DNA from: Malus domestica | Lineage: Eukaryota > Streptophyta > Magnoliopsida > Rosales > Rosaceae | DNA: 64,000 nt | NCBI RefSeq assembly: GCF_042453785.1 | Contig: NC_091664.1 | Span: 31,358,501 to 31,422,500, forward strand | Direction of reading: 5' to 3' | Part shown: positions 27,443 to 39,350 of the stretch, one piece after another | Numbering within the stretch: position 1 is the first letter of the stretch | Layout of the letters: each line of letters opens with the position of its first letter | Translations under genes and position numbers: made by a program | The notes under the pieces: generated by a model | What the model was told of the DNA's origin: nothing | What the model saw: only the letters and a program-made list of their open reading frames with translations | The model's database searches: none

Positions 27443-29641
27443 TAGAAGCTCCGGCGTTCGTCTCCGACTTGCACATTTCCGACATTTCGCGATAATATCG
27501 ATAATATCGCGATATTATCGATATTATCGCGAAATTTTTCCGAAAACCCCTTGGATACCACCTAAAATATCGGTGCACGAAAAAAACGATAATATCGGCG
27601 ATATATCGCCGATATTATCGATATTTTCTTCCATGCTTATTGTTAGGGAGACTCTTATATATGTCGACCTTCATCCTTCACAGCCAGGCAGACCTGCAAA
27701 TAAAAAAATGCTCAATTTTTCTTCACATTCGAGAAGGTACTCTTAACAGAGTCTCTCGAAATACTCGGCTTCTTTTCCTCCAGATAAAACCTCTGCAAAC
27801 AAGCCACACCAGAGCAAGAGTATCTCATATCATCAGGGTTAAAAGCAAGAGCATCCCATATTATGTTTTTCCCTGTCTTTTCCTTTGACCTTGTTCTTAC
27901 CTGCAAGACAATGAGAAAGAGAGCAATCAGTCAACACTTGGAATAAAGCTTCCAGTCAGGAACTAAATGCCTAGAACCCCTTGCCTGATTACTTACCTAG
28001 CATTGCTCTCAAGTACTCATCTTCAACATCTTATGCTTCTAGAGAAGATATCACATCTGTCTGAGGAACAGATATGGCAAGTGAGAAGGATACAAGGAGG
28101 CATGTGGAGACAAGCGTAACAGAACATATGCCGATACATCCACTACTTTGTCAACAGCAAAAGTATCCCATATCATCAGAGTCGAACGTACTCTAGATTT
28201 GATGGACTTGTTTTGACCCTCAAATTCTTGAGTCGGCCTTATACTCTGGAGGAAACCAGAAAACCCTCAAGCCCAATTCAAGAATAAGCCTGTGGAAAGT
28301 TACTTATTCAAAAGCAAAGGTATCTCATATCATCTCTTCTCCATTTGCTTATCTTTATTCTTGTTGCTGTTTACGACACAATGAGAAGGAGAACAATCAA
28401 CCGGAAGCCGAAGTCGAATCTCCAATCCAGGTTGCTTGCTTGGAAGTCTGATTGCTTACCTTGTCTGTTACATTCTTCGGCAAATCTCCTAGCTCGGCGA
28501 CTTGGGGGACTCCTACTTTAGGGTTTGTATCGCACTTGACCAAGCCTGAAACTACAAGTAAGCTTAAAGTGAAATTGATACATTACCTTGTGCATCTTCA
28601 TCGGTTAAAGATACCACCCCTGGATGGAGGAAAAGTACTTCCAGAGAAGATGCCACATCTACATATGAGACAGATAAGGCAAGTGAAAATGATACCACAC
28701 TTCGGTACTTAGAAGTTTCGTGATTACTCAATGACTTGGATCTTGCAAGTCCCTAACCGAGTAGCTTCCCTCACTCGGGAACTTAGGGGAGCACTGTTTG
28801 TACCATACTTGTCAAATCCCAAAACTACTGAGTATCGGTCAACGTTATACCGTCAAGGACCCAAAAGAGTTTCCCTCCAACCAGGAGGCCAATCACAGCG
28901 TGACATGTGTCGACATAAGAAGCTAATCATTGCGCGACACGTGTCAACGTCAAAAGCCAATCACAACACGACACGTATCAATGTCAGAATGAAACTAGAA
29001 ACTCTCTTCTATAAATAGAGATCATTCTCTCATAATATTTTCGAATGTCATTTGTACTAAATCATTCACTAGTACTCACAAAATGAGAACTTGAACATAT
29101 GTACTTGTGTAAATCATTCACAATTAATGAGAACTCTTGTACTCCGTAGATGTAGCCAATTTGGGTGAACCACGTACATCTTGTGTTTGCTTCCCTGTCC
29201 CTATCTATTTACTTACTTATTCACACCAGTGACCGGAACAATCTAGCGAATGTCACAAACTTAACATTTTGTGTTGTACCAAAGTCCTCACTGATTTTGT
29301 GCATCAACAAACTTCATGGCCTTCTTCGCCCTCTACTTAGGCGTCATTGAAAACCCAAACTTCAACCATTATGTGTGGTTCAATGCGATATAGGCAGTGA
29401 CGCTCGATGTGTTGTTGGTGCTGCCATTGCTCGTCTAGAGGATTTTCAGTTCGAGTTAGGGTACAAGCTCATGGTATGGGGGCATAATGGTATTTTTGTG
29501 AGCCTTTTTTTGCTTCGTTTATGGATTGGTTAGCTGTATTTTGGGTCAGACTCCGTACCTGCCTTTCGTTGTTGATTCGCTGGTTTGCAGCTTTGAAAAA
29601 ATCAACTTGTACCAATTTAGGTGGGGCATTTGTGTTGTATA

Positions 29642-29880
29642 ATTTCATTTCATAATTTTATTTGCTCCATTGTGAAACCAATTTCAATTCCAATTTTGGT
29701 CTGTTGATTTGTTTGGTGGTGCATTTCTTATCCTGGCAACTTATTTTTTTAAGAGGTTAAAAGATTGATATTTGAAGTTCCAGTCCTTTCAACGTAATTT
29801 GGTTGAGTTTTTTACCAAACAGTTCTAAGAACGCCTATTGGCGAACCATCAGACACACTTGCAGAAAAGCATGACAAGTA
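29642..29880. other. Unique AT-rich spacer after the duplication
   Basis: Ordinary AT-rich sequence continuing the pre-duplication 3' flank. No gene or repeat boundary is visible. Confidence 0.35.
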
Positions 29881-30660
29881 GAATGATGAAGGAAAAAGCC
29901 CCATCCAATGGCTTATAAGGGGTTAGTAGGCGAATGAGGAAAGTCGAGAAGGCCATGCTAGCTAGTTTGTAGGAGAAGATGGAGAGCATCTTAGCGGGCA
30001 TGGGGGAAATGAATGAGGTGAAACCTCCTCTATGCCCAGAACAGTGTCTACTAGGAGAAGTATGTCGAACTCTTAGAGCAGATCACCAAGACAAAAGAGA
30101 TGATAGAAAGCAATTCTCGACAACGGACCACCTGTGCGACCCAACTCATGTGGGTCGTCACCTCTCTTTAGACGTTGAAAGTGGGAGTGAGGATGCTCGC
30201 GAAGTCATAAACCAAGGAAGAGTCTGAACAAAGGAAGACGCTTGGGAAAATGAGGCGCAAACTGCTGAGCCAGATATCCATAACTCAAACGAGAACCCTA
30301 GAGCCGCCCCAACTTACAAATCACACTATGAGATGTGATGAGTAAGGAAATGAAGAGCGTTTAGGATTGGTTAGGGGATATAGAAAAGGCCTACAGACCC
30401 AAGAACCCAGACTACCTAGAAGGGGAAGTTTCATTCCCGTTCTCTAAAGCCTTACTCGATGAACCAATAAGCGGTGACACCTAGGCTCTCAAGATACAAA
30501 GTTATGAAGGACTTGCCGACCCGTATGACCACCTAAATTGCTTCATCTATGTCGTGGAAGGCCGGGAAAATAACGACGCCACTAATTCTCAACTTTTCCT
30601 GACCATCCTTAGTGGAGCGACGCAAGACTAGTTCAAGCAGATTGCCCTAGGATCAATAGC
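29880..30660 (+). mobile_element. Gypsy-type retrotransposon gag fossil
   Basis: A decayed stretch whose translation still resembles the plant Gypsy gag capsid region, with text such as YEGLADPYDHLNCFIYVVEG followed by SQLFLTILSGATQD. It is clearly broken, with several interruptions, and no LTRs could be paired with it. An old fossil of a Ty3/Gypsy element. Confidence 0.65.
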
Positions 30661-30889
30661 ATTATTCTTTTAACTCAAGCTAGTTTTTCTTGATAAAAGA
30701 ACCCATGTTTTCTTACTTATCAGTGTCATGTTAAAATTAACCCATATTTCATTAAGCAACCACACCACTTTAAGAAATAAAAGACATACTTCATATGATA
30801 AACATAACGACGCATAAGGCATTGTCCAAATAAGAAATTATTACAACCCAAGTGAAAAAATTGGTCTGCAACTAGAAAAATTATAAGGA
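30661..30889. other. AT-rich spacer between fossils
   Basis: Low-complexity AT-rich DNA. Nothing recognisable. Confidence 0.3.
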
Positions 30890-32627
30890 AAACAACACTG
30901 GTGGCTTAAATAAGAGGGACTGGTTTGGTAAGTTATAGGCGTCTAGGGCATCATGCACGGAAGGGTTGACCTTAAGGTCAGCTGGATGGGTGTTGGCGGG
31001 CTCACGACCAAGCTCAGTAGTAAGCTCGAAGAGTTGCAAAGCGGTAAGGTTTATGGTGGCGGGCTCATTTACCATAAGAACCTCATATTCAGCCCATTCT
31101 GCTTAGAGCCATCATTCTCTTTTTCGTCACACCTGATATCCAGATCATAGACGGGGTGAGCCACCTTCAATTTCTTATAAAACATCATGTAGTTGGAGAC
31201 GAAGGCAGGTTGAGAAGTGGACGACCTCAAGGGTGCAAAAAAATCATCCATGTCCAAATTGATGGTGGACATGGTGTCATTTTCGTCGCCCCCTTCCCCT
31301 GGCAGCGAAGAGCCTAAGCAGCATTTTTAGGCTCTCCTAACTCAAAAATAGCTTGGCGTTTGCTGGAAGTGGCCTCACTCAGCTTCTTCTTAAGTCATTC
31401 AATTCGCTTTAGCTAAGCGTTGTCCTAATTGGTAACCTCATCTGTCACATCCTGACCCAAGCTCCATCACATTCCGGGCTTGACTCCGTCGTAGCACGAT
31501 ATTATTCGCTTTGGGCCCCAACCACGCCCTCACGATTTTGTTTCTAGGAACTCACGCGAGCAAAACTTCCCAAGGGGTCACCCATCCTGGGAATGCTCTG
31601 GCCCCCTTCTCGCTCAACTTCGGAGTTCCTACAGAACCCGAAGCCAGTGAGCTCCTAAAAGGCCTCGTGCAAGGAAGAGATAGACATGTACATATAAGGC
31701 TTAAATGATCCACTCCCCTGGGCGATATGGGATGTTACAATCCACATCCTTAGGGGCCCGACGTCCTCGTCGGCACACTTCTGACTAGGGATTGGCTCTG
31801 ATACCAAATTGTTACATCCTAACCCGGGCTCTACCACATCCCAAGCTCGACTCCGCTGTAGCACGATATTGTCCGCTTTGGGCCCCGACCACGCCTTCAT
31901 GGTTTTGTTTTTGGGAACTCATGCGAGTAGAACTTCCTAGTGAGTCACATATCCTGGGAATGCTCTAGCCCCCTTTTCGCTTAACTTCGGAGTTCCTACA
32001 GAACCCGATCCACTTTCCTGGACGATGTGGGATGTTACATCATCCGCTTAGCTTGACAACCCAAGCTCATGCTCCTTAGCCTTCAAGGCCTTCTTCATTT
32101 GCGCCAAGGCTTACTCGTGACCGGTGCTCTGTTTTATCTCCTTAAAGAACCACATGAGCGCTCTGTAGTGCACGAACAAGGCATGTAAAAAATATGAAAG
32201 GATAACATGCATGTTAGCAAAAAGAAGATTCAATCAAGAAGGAAAAAGTTTACTAAGGAAATAATACTTACCCCTGTGTTGAGGTCGAAGACGAAGGCTA
32301 CCTACTAATTAACCTTTCCTTCCTCGCCAAAGGTGAAGCCAACGACGTCGTCCTCTTAAAGGACATTCTTGCAAAGAGACAGGAAAATGGCAGATGCGCT
32401 ACTAGGTTGCACGACCGTTACTATAGTCAGCTTAGACCCTTCCAATCGAATGGTAGAAGATGGTCTAATCGTCTGCCTTTTCGCGGTCGGAGTACTTGAG
32501 TCACCGACCAATGGATGCATATTGGCTGACCTCCCTTCGTCGGTTTTAGGAGCTTTGTGGCGATACCCTTGCAAAAGAGCTGTGACTACCAGACGAGGTG
32601 ATCGAGCCTCCCTGACCAGTCCCCCAA
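30890..32627 (-). mobile_element. Degenerate retroelement-like debris on the minus strand
   Basis: Minus-strand text reads like a repeat-family protein fragment (for example SVHDALDAYNLPNQSLLFKP and MDDFFAPLRSSTSQPAFVSN) and a Lys/Glu-rich coiled-coil-like stretch on both sides of the inserted Cassandra TRIM. It is broken in several places. The class could not be settled. It may belong with the Gypsy debris to its left or be another repeat-borne gene. Confidence 0.4.
31443..32039 (-). mobile_element. Cassandra TRIM with both LTRs
   Basis: A complete-looking, non-coding TRIM of 597 bp on the minus strand: LTRs at 31443-31739 and 31810-32039 and an internal region of only 70 bp. The primer-binding site TTGGTATCAGAGCC, complementary to initiator tRNA-Met, follows the 5' LTR (about 31795-31808). 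A perfect 5-bp target duplication TCATC flanks it (31438-31442 and 32040-32044). The LTRs contain the 5S-rRNA-like segment typical of Cassandra (about 31560-31640 in the 3' LTR). The two LTRs are unequal in length, so it is not recent. Cassandra depends on other elements for its proteins. Confidence 0.9.
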
Positions 32628-35600
32628 TGATTTATGTATGAATTTTTAAAACAGACAAAATATTTTCGTGTAATATTTTTTGCGATCATTAAGGAAATTT
32701 TAAGGCATTTGAAAGCGGTTGTACGGTTTATTGAGCAACAAATATATATTAGTAGAATATTTAAGCCAAAAACTTAAAAAGTATGTGAAAAATATAGTAG
32801 TGAGGCGTAAAATATTATGAAAATGGGTTCCACCCTCATAAATACCAACGGAAAGTCTTACATTAGTTTGCAAAATAAACTGAAAACCGTAAATGTGTTA
32901 ACCCACGTTTTTTGTGAAAAATGCAAATTTTTTATTTTCTTGAAACATTTTTTGTGAGCATTAAGGAAAACTTTATAAGGCATTTCGAAGCAGTTTTATG
33001 ATTTATTAAGCAACAAATGTATATTTAGTAGAATATTTGGCCGAAAACTAAAAAAATAAGTGAAAAATATAGTAGTGAGGCCCAAAGCAATGTCAAATCG
33101 GGTTCCACCCTCAAGAATACCAACGTAAAGTCCTAGATTAATTTCCAAAGCTTCACAAGGAGACGACACTGAAAATAATAGATTGAACGATGATTTAACT
33201 ACGAACTTTTTAAAACCAACTAAAAATCATGAGTTAACTAACACCCACGTTTTTATGTGAAAAAAGCAAATTTTTTATTTTCGCAAAATACGTTCTACGA
33301 GCATTAAGGAAAACTTTATAAGGCATTTAGAAGCGGTTTTACGATTTATTGAGCAATAGAATGTGTATTTAGTAGAATATTTAAGTCCAAAACTTAAAAA
33401 GTAAGTGAAAATATAATAATGTGGCCTAAAATATTGTGAAAAAAAAGTTCCACCCTCAAGAATACCAACGAAAAGTCTTACATCAATTTTCAAAACTTCA
33501 TGGTGAGGCGAATGTGAAAATAAATAAGTTGAACGATGATTTATGTATAAATTTGTAATACAGACTGAAAAACCATGAGTGTAAACCCACGTTTTTTGTG
33601 AAAAAATGTAATTTTTGTTATTTTCATGAAATATTTTATGTGAGCATCGAGGAAAACAATATAACACATTTGGAAGCGGTTTTACGATTTATGGAGCAAC
33701 AAATCTATATTTATATAATATTTAAGCCGAAAGCTAAAAAAGTAAGTGAAAAATATAGTAGCAGGGCCTAAAATATTGTGAAAAACGGGTTCCTACCAAC
33801 GGAAAGTCTTACATTAGTTTCCAAAACAAACTAAAAACTGTGAGTGCACCCATGTTTTTGGTGAAAAATGCAAATTTTTTATTTTTTTGAAATATTTTCT
33901 GTGAGCATTAAGGAAAAGTTTATAAGGCATTTGGAAGCAATTTTACGATTTATTAAGCAACAAATGTATCTTTAGTAGAATATTTAGCCGAAAACTAAAA
34001 AAATAAGTGAAAAATATAGTAGTGAGGCCCAAAGCAACGTTAAATCGGGTTCCACCCTCAAGAATACCAACGTAAAGTCTTAGACTAATTTTCAAAGCTT
34101 CACGAGGAGGCGATCATGAAACTAAAAATAATAGATTGAACAATTATTCAACTACGATCTTTTTAAAACCAACTAAAAACCGTGAGTGTTAACCCACGTT
34201 TTTTGTGAAAAAAGTAAATTTTTTATTTTCGCAAAATACTTTTTTACGAGCATTAAGGAAAACTTTATAAGGCATTTGGAAGCGGTTTTACGATTTATTG
34301 AGCAATAGAATGTGTATTTAGTAGAATATTTAAGTCCAAAACTTAAAAAGTAAGTCAAAATATATAATAATGTGGCCTAAAATATTGTGAAAAACAACTT
34401 CCACCCTCAAGAATACCAACGAAAAGTCTTACATCAATTTTCAAAACTTCACGGTGAGGCGAAGGTGAAAATAAATAAGTTGAACGATAATTCATGTACA
34501 AATTTGCAAACTGAAAAACCATGAGTGTAAACCCACGTTTTTTGTGAAAAAAATGTATATTTTTTTTATTTTTAGGAAATATTTTCTGTGAGCATCGAGA
34601 AAAGCAATATAACGCATTTGGAAGCGGTTTTACGATTTATTAAGCAATGTATATTTAGTAGAATATTTAAGCCGAAAGCTAAAAAAGTAAGTGAAAAATA
34701 TAGTAGTGGGGCCTAAAATATTGTGAGGAATAGGTTCCACCTTCAAGAATACCAACGGAAACTCTTACATTAGTTTGCAAAACAAACTGAAAACCGTGAG
34801 TGTTAACCCACGATTTTTGTGAAAAAAGCAAAGGTTTTATTTTCTTGAAATATTTTATGTGAGCATTAAGGAAAATTTTATAAGGCATTTGGAAGCGATT
34901 TTACAATTTATTAAGCAACAAATGTATATTTAGTAGAATATTTAGCTGAAAACTAAAAAAAAAAGTGAAAAATATAGTAGTGAGGCCCAAAGCAACGTCA
35001 AATCAGGTTCCACCCTCAAGAATACCAACGTAAAGCCTTAGATTAATTTTCAAAGTATCACGAAAAGGTGAAGTTGAAAATAATAGATTGAACGATGATT
35101 TAACCACGAACTTTTTAAAAACAACTAAAAACCGTGAGTGTTAACCCACGTTTTTTTGTGAAAAAACAAAATTTTTATTTTCACGAAAAACTTTCTACGA
35201 GCATTAAGGAAAACTTTATAAGGCATTTGGAAGCGGTTTTACGATTTATTGAGCAATATAATGTGTATTTAGTAAAATATTTAAGTCCAAAACTTAAAAA
35301 GTAAGTGAAAAATATAATAATGTGGCCTAAAATATTGTGAAAAACAAGTTTCACCCTCAAGAATACCAACAAAAAGTCTTACATCAATTTTCAAAACTTC
35401 ACAATGAGGCAAAGGTGAAAATAAATAAGTTGAACGATAACTTATGTACGAATTTGCAAAACAGACTGAAAACCATAAGTGTAAACCCACGTTTTTTGTG
35501 AAAAAATGTAAATTTTGTTATTTTCTGTGAGCATCAAGGAAAACAATATAACACATTTGGAAACGGTTTCACGATGTATTGAGCAACAAATGTATATTTA

Positions 35601-38600
35601 GTAGAATATTTAAGCCGAAAGCTAAAAAAGTAAGTGAAAAATATAGTAGCAAGGCGTAAAATATTGTGAAAAACGGGTTCCACCCTCAAGAATACTAATG
35701 GAAAGTCTTACATTAGTTTGCAAAACAAACTGAAAATGAGTGTTAACCCACGTTTTTTGTGAAAAATGCAAAGTTTTTATTTTCTTGAAATATTTTATGT
35801 GAACATTAAGGAAAACTTTATAAGGCATTTGGAAATGATTTTACGATTTATTAAGCAACAAATGTATATTTAGTAGAATATTTAGCCGAAAACTAAAAAA
35901 ATAAGTTAAAAATATAATAGTGAGGCCCAAGGCAATGTCAAATCGGGTTCCACCCTCTAGAATACCAATGTAAAGTCTTAGATTAATTTTCAAAGCTTCA
36001 CGAGGAGACGACATTGCAAATAATAGATTGAACGATGATTTAACTACGAACTTTTTAAAACTAACTAAAAATCGTGAGTGTTAACCCACGTTTTTTTTGT
36101 GAAAAAAGCAAATTTTTTATTTTCTCAAAGTACTTTCTATGAGCATTAAGGAAAACTTTATGAGGCATTTGGAAGCGGTGTTACGATTTATTGAGCAATA
36201 GAATGTGTATTTAGTAGAATATTTAAGTCCAAAACTTAAAAAGTAAGTGAAAAATATAATAATGTGGCTAAAATATTGTGAAAACAAGTTCGACCCTCAA
36301 GAATACCAACGAAAAGTCTTACATGAATTTTCCAAACTTTACAGTGAGGCAAAGGTGAACATAAATAAGTTGAATGGTGATTTCTGTACGAATTTGTAAA
36401 ACAGATTGAAAAACCATGAGTGTAAACCCATGTTTTTTGTGAAAAAATGTAAATTTTGTTATTTTCGTGAAATATTTTATGTGAGCATCGAGGAAAACAA
36501 TATAACGCAATTGGAAGCGGTTTTACGATTTATGTATATTTATATAATATTTAAGCCGAAAGCTAAAAAGGTAAGTGAAAAATATAGTAGCAGGGCCTAA
36601 AATATTGTGAAAAACGGGTTCCACCCTCAGGAATACTAACAGAAAGTCTTAACATTAGTTTGCAAAAGAAACTGAAAACCGTGAGTCACCCACGTTTTTG
36701 TGAAAAATGCAAATTTTTTATTTTCTTGAAATATTTTATGTGAGCATTAAGGAAAAGTTTATAAAGCATTTGGAAGTGATTTTACGATTTATTAAGCAAC
36801 AAATGTATATTTAGTAGAATATTTAGCCGAAAACTAAAAAAATAAGTGAAAAATATAGTAGTGAGGCCCAAAGCAACGTCAAATCAGGTTCCACCCTCAA
36901 GAATACCAACGTAAAGACTTAGATTAATTTTCAAAGCTTCATGAGGAGGCGAAGCTTAAAATATAGATTGAACGATGATTTAACTATGAACTTTCTAAAG
37001 CCAACTAAAAACTGTGAGTGTTAACCCACGTGTTTTTGTGAAAAAAACTAATTTTTTATTTTCGCGAAATACTTTCTACGAGCATTGAGGAAAACTTTAT
37101 AAGGCATTTGGAAGCGGTTTTACGATTTATTGAGCAATAGAATGTGTATTTAGTAGAATATTTAAGTCGAAAACTTAAAAAGTAAGTGAAAAATATAATA
37201 ATGTGTCCTAAAATATTGTGAAAAACAAGTTCCACCCTCAAGAATACCAACGAAAAGTCTTACATCAATTTTCATAACTTCACGGTGAGGCGAAGGTGAA
37301 AATAAATAAGTTGAATGATGATTTATATACGAATTTGTAAAACAAACTGAAAAACCATGAGTGTAAACCCACATTTTTTTATGGAAAAAATGTAAATTTT
37401 TTTATTTTCGTGAAATATTTTCTGTGAGCATCGAGGAAAGCAATATAATGCATTTGGAAGCAGTTTTACGATTTATTGAGCAACAAATGTATATTTAGTA
37501 GAATATTTAAGCCGAAAGCTAAAAAAGTAAGTGAAAAATATAGTAGCAGGGCCTAAAATATTGTGAAAAACGGGTTCCACACTCAAGAATACCGACAGAA
37601 AGTCGTACATTAGTTTACAAAACAAATTGAAAATCGTGATAGTTAACCAACGTTTTTTTGTGAAAAATGCAAATATTTTTTTTTCTTGAAATATTTTTTG
37701 TGAGCATTAAGGAAAACTTTATAAGGCATTTGGAAGCAACTTTACGATTTATTAAGCAACAAATGTATATTTAGTAGAATATCAATGAATAGTATTACAT
37801 GAATTGTCAAAACCTCACGGTGGGGTGGAGGAGAAAGCAGATGCATGTTATATTGTATTTTGTACAAAATTGTAAAGCCGACTAAAAACTGTAAGTGTAA
37901 ACACGTGTTTTTCTAGGAAAAATCTAAATTTTTATTTTCACGAAATATTTTCCTGGAGCATCAAAGAAAACTTTGTAAGGCACTTGGAATTGGTTTTACC
38001 CTTTATTGACCTGCAAATTTATTTTTAATAGAGTATTTAAGTCAAAACCTAAACAATAAGCGAAATAAATACAGTGAGACCTAAAACGTTGCCAAAATAG
38101 GGTTCCACCCTTAAAAATATTAAATGAAAAGTCTTACATTAATTCTCAAAACCTTATGGTGAGACAAATGTCAAAGTAAATATATTTTATAATGAATTTA
38201 TACATAATTGTAGAACCGACTAAAACTCATGAGTTAACATATTGTTTTTGGGAAAAATTCAAATTTTTAATTTTCATGAAATATTTCCACGAGTATTAAG
38301 GCATTTGGAATTGGTTTTGTCATTTACTGAGTCCCATTTGCATTTTTAATAGAATATTTAAGCCGGAAACTAAAGAATGCATAGATTAAATATTATTGAG
38401 GCCATAAGCGTTGTCAAAATAGGATTTTACACTCAAGAACATTAACGAAAAGTCTTGCATGAACTCTTAAAGCCCCCCGGTGAGGCAAGGGTTAAACAAA
38501 TGAATTTTATAATGAATTTTGTACAAAATTTTAAAACTGATTACATATTGTGAGTGTTAACACACGTTTGTTGAGAAAAATCTAAATTTTTAATTTCATG

Positions 38601-39164
38601 AAATATTTTCCCCAAGCATTAAAGAAAACTTTATATAAGACACTTGGAAATGGTTTAGTCATTTATTAAACTTCAAACATATTTTTAATAAAATATTTAA
38701 GCCAAAAAACTAAACAATAAAATGGAAAGAAGATATTCACGAGACCTAAATCATTTTCAAATTATAGTTCCATCCTCAAGAATATCAACGAAAGTCTTTA
38801 CACAAATTCTTAAAACCCGACAGTGAGGCAAAAGGTCAAAGCAAATAGATTGTCTAAAATTTGTACAAAATTGTAAAACCGGGTAAGATCCAAGAGTAAA
38901 CCACGTTTTCTTGTAAAAAAATGCATATTTTTTATTTTCCCGAAATATTTTCCTGAGCATTAAGAAATACCTTATAATACATTTGGAATTGATAGTCACA
39001 ACCGTAGTTTTAATCAGCCAAAAGCTACAAAATAAATGAAAAATTCGTGGTGGGGCTCAAGACATCTCCAAAACGAGATTCTATCCTCAACAATATAAGT
39101 CTTACATGAATTTTGCACTTATAATTCTTCATTCATTTCCATAACCCACGTTTTTCTTTAAAAA

Positions 39165-39203
<39 letters not shown>

Positions 39204-39350
39204 CTAGATATTAAGGCTTTTGAAATGAGTTGTGCCAGGAGTTTTGCCCTTTATTGAACAATAAAACAAAATATAAGGGCTCCCAGAACATTGCCCAAAT
39301 GGGGTTTCATCCTCAAGAATAGGTCTAGAACGTTATACACGAAATTTCAA
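32628..39350. repeat. Satellite-like tandem array with higher-order repeats
   Basis: About 20 monomers, recognised by the phrase GTTAACCCACGTTTTTTGTG. Successive phrases fall near 32902, 33244, 33586, 33849, 34193, 34532, 34807, 35145, 35486, 35747, 36085, 36427, 36690, 37025, 37367 and 37647. Spacings cycle about 342-341-262, giving a three-monomer higher-order unit of about 945 bp in five copies. From about 37.8 to 39.35 kb, four or five more monomers are progressively decayed. The monomer is AT-rich and non-coding; the many short frames on its minus strand are by-products of the repeat and merely repeat one another. A TA microsatellite interrupts the last monomers at about 39165-39200. Confidence 0.92.

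Larger units (their letters stand above)
25668..27635. mobile_element. Non-autonomous hAT-like DNA transposon nested in the LTR element
   Basis: A 1968-bp element with matching ends. The left begins CAAGGAATAAAATATCGG. The right end, read on the other strand, begins CATGGAAGAAAATATCGA. It is flanked by a perfect 8-bp target duplication CTTATTGT (25660-25667 and 27636-27643), the hAT signature. Both ends are rich in ATATCG/CGATAT words, with a palindromic cluster near 27484-27625. No transposase domain was found. Inside are a foldback MITE, a short direct repeat (about 26145-26260), and a CT/CA-rich, GC-richer block (about 26980-27440) resembling a gene's 5' end. Confidence 0.82.
23766..29309 (+). 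mobile_element. Full-length non-autonomous LTR retrotransposon
   Basis: A complete 5.54-kb element. The 5' LTR is 23766-24280 and the 3' LTR 28795-29309, both 515 bp and beginning TGT and ending ACA. It has a perfect 5-bp target duplication AACTT (23761-23765 and 29310-29314). A primer-binding-type sequence TTTGGTGCCGTCTGTGGG follows the 5' LTR, and a purine-rich GGGGAGCAC precedes the 3' LTR. By eye the LTRs differ at about 39 of 515 sites, which suggests an age of a few million years at usual plant rates. No gag or pol was recognised inside. Instead there is a tandem array and a nested hAT-like element. It is best classed as a LARD-like fossil of unknown superfamily. Confidence 0.88.
23442..29596 (+). 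pseudogene. TIC20-like pseudogene, copy B, split by an insertion
   Basis: The duplicate of the copy-A pseudogene. The leader is open from 23442 (MAYLIHLSITPKTLIPKSY). The body is interrupted after 23765 by the LTR retrotransposon and resumes at 29310 with the AFFALYLGVI-encoding piece, ending near 29596. It shares the first-half lesions of copy A, so the gene was already dead before the duplication. It also has extra differences of its own. Confidence 0.72.
22168..29641 (+). repeat. Tandem segmental duplication, copy B, split by a retrotransposon
   Basis: The second copy of the 1.9-kb unit covers 22168-23765 and resumes at about 29315-29641. The gap is filled by one LTR retrotransposon (23766-29309). 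After 29641 the sequence leaves the duplication and continues into unique AT-rich DNA. Confidence 0.87.

Noticed and set aside
33275-38999. Series of similar 60-130-aa minus-strand open frames (FSQKTWVNTHGF, YYIFHLLF and similar)
   Set aside because: They recur with the satellite monomer and have no start-to-stop consistency. They are by-products of a tandem repeat, not a gene family.
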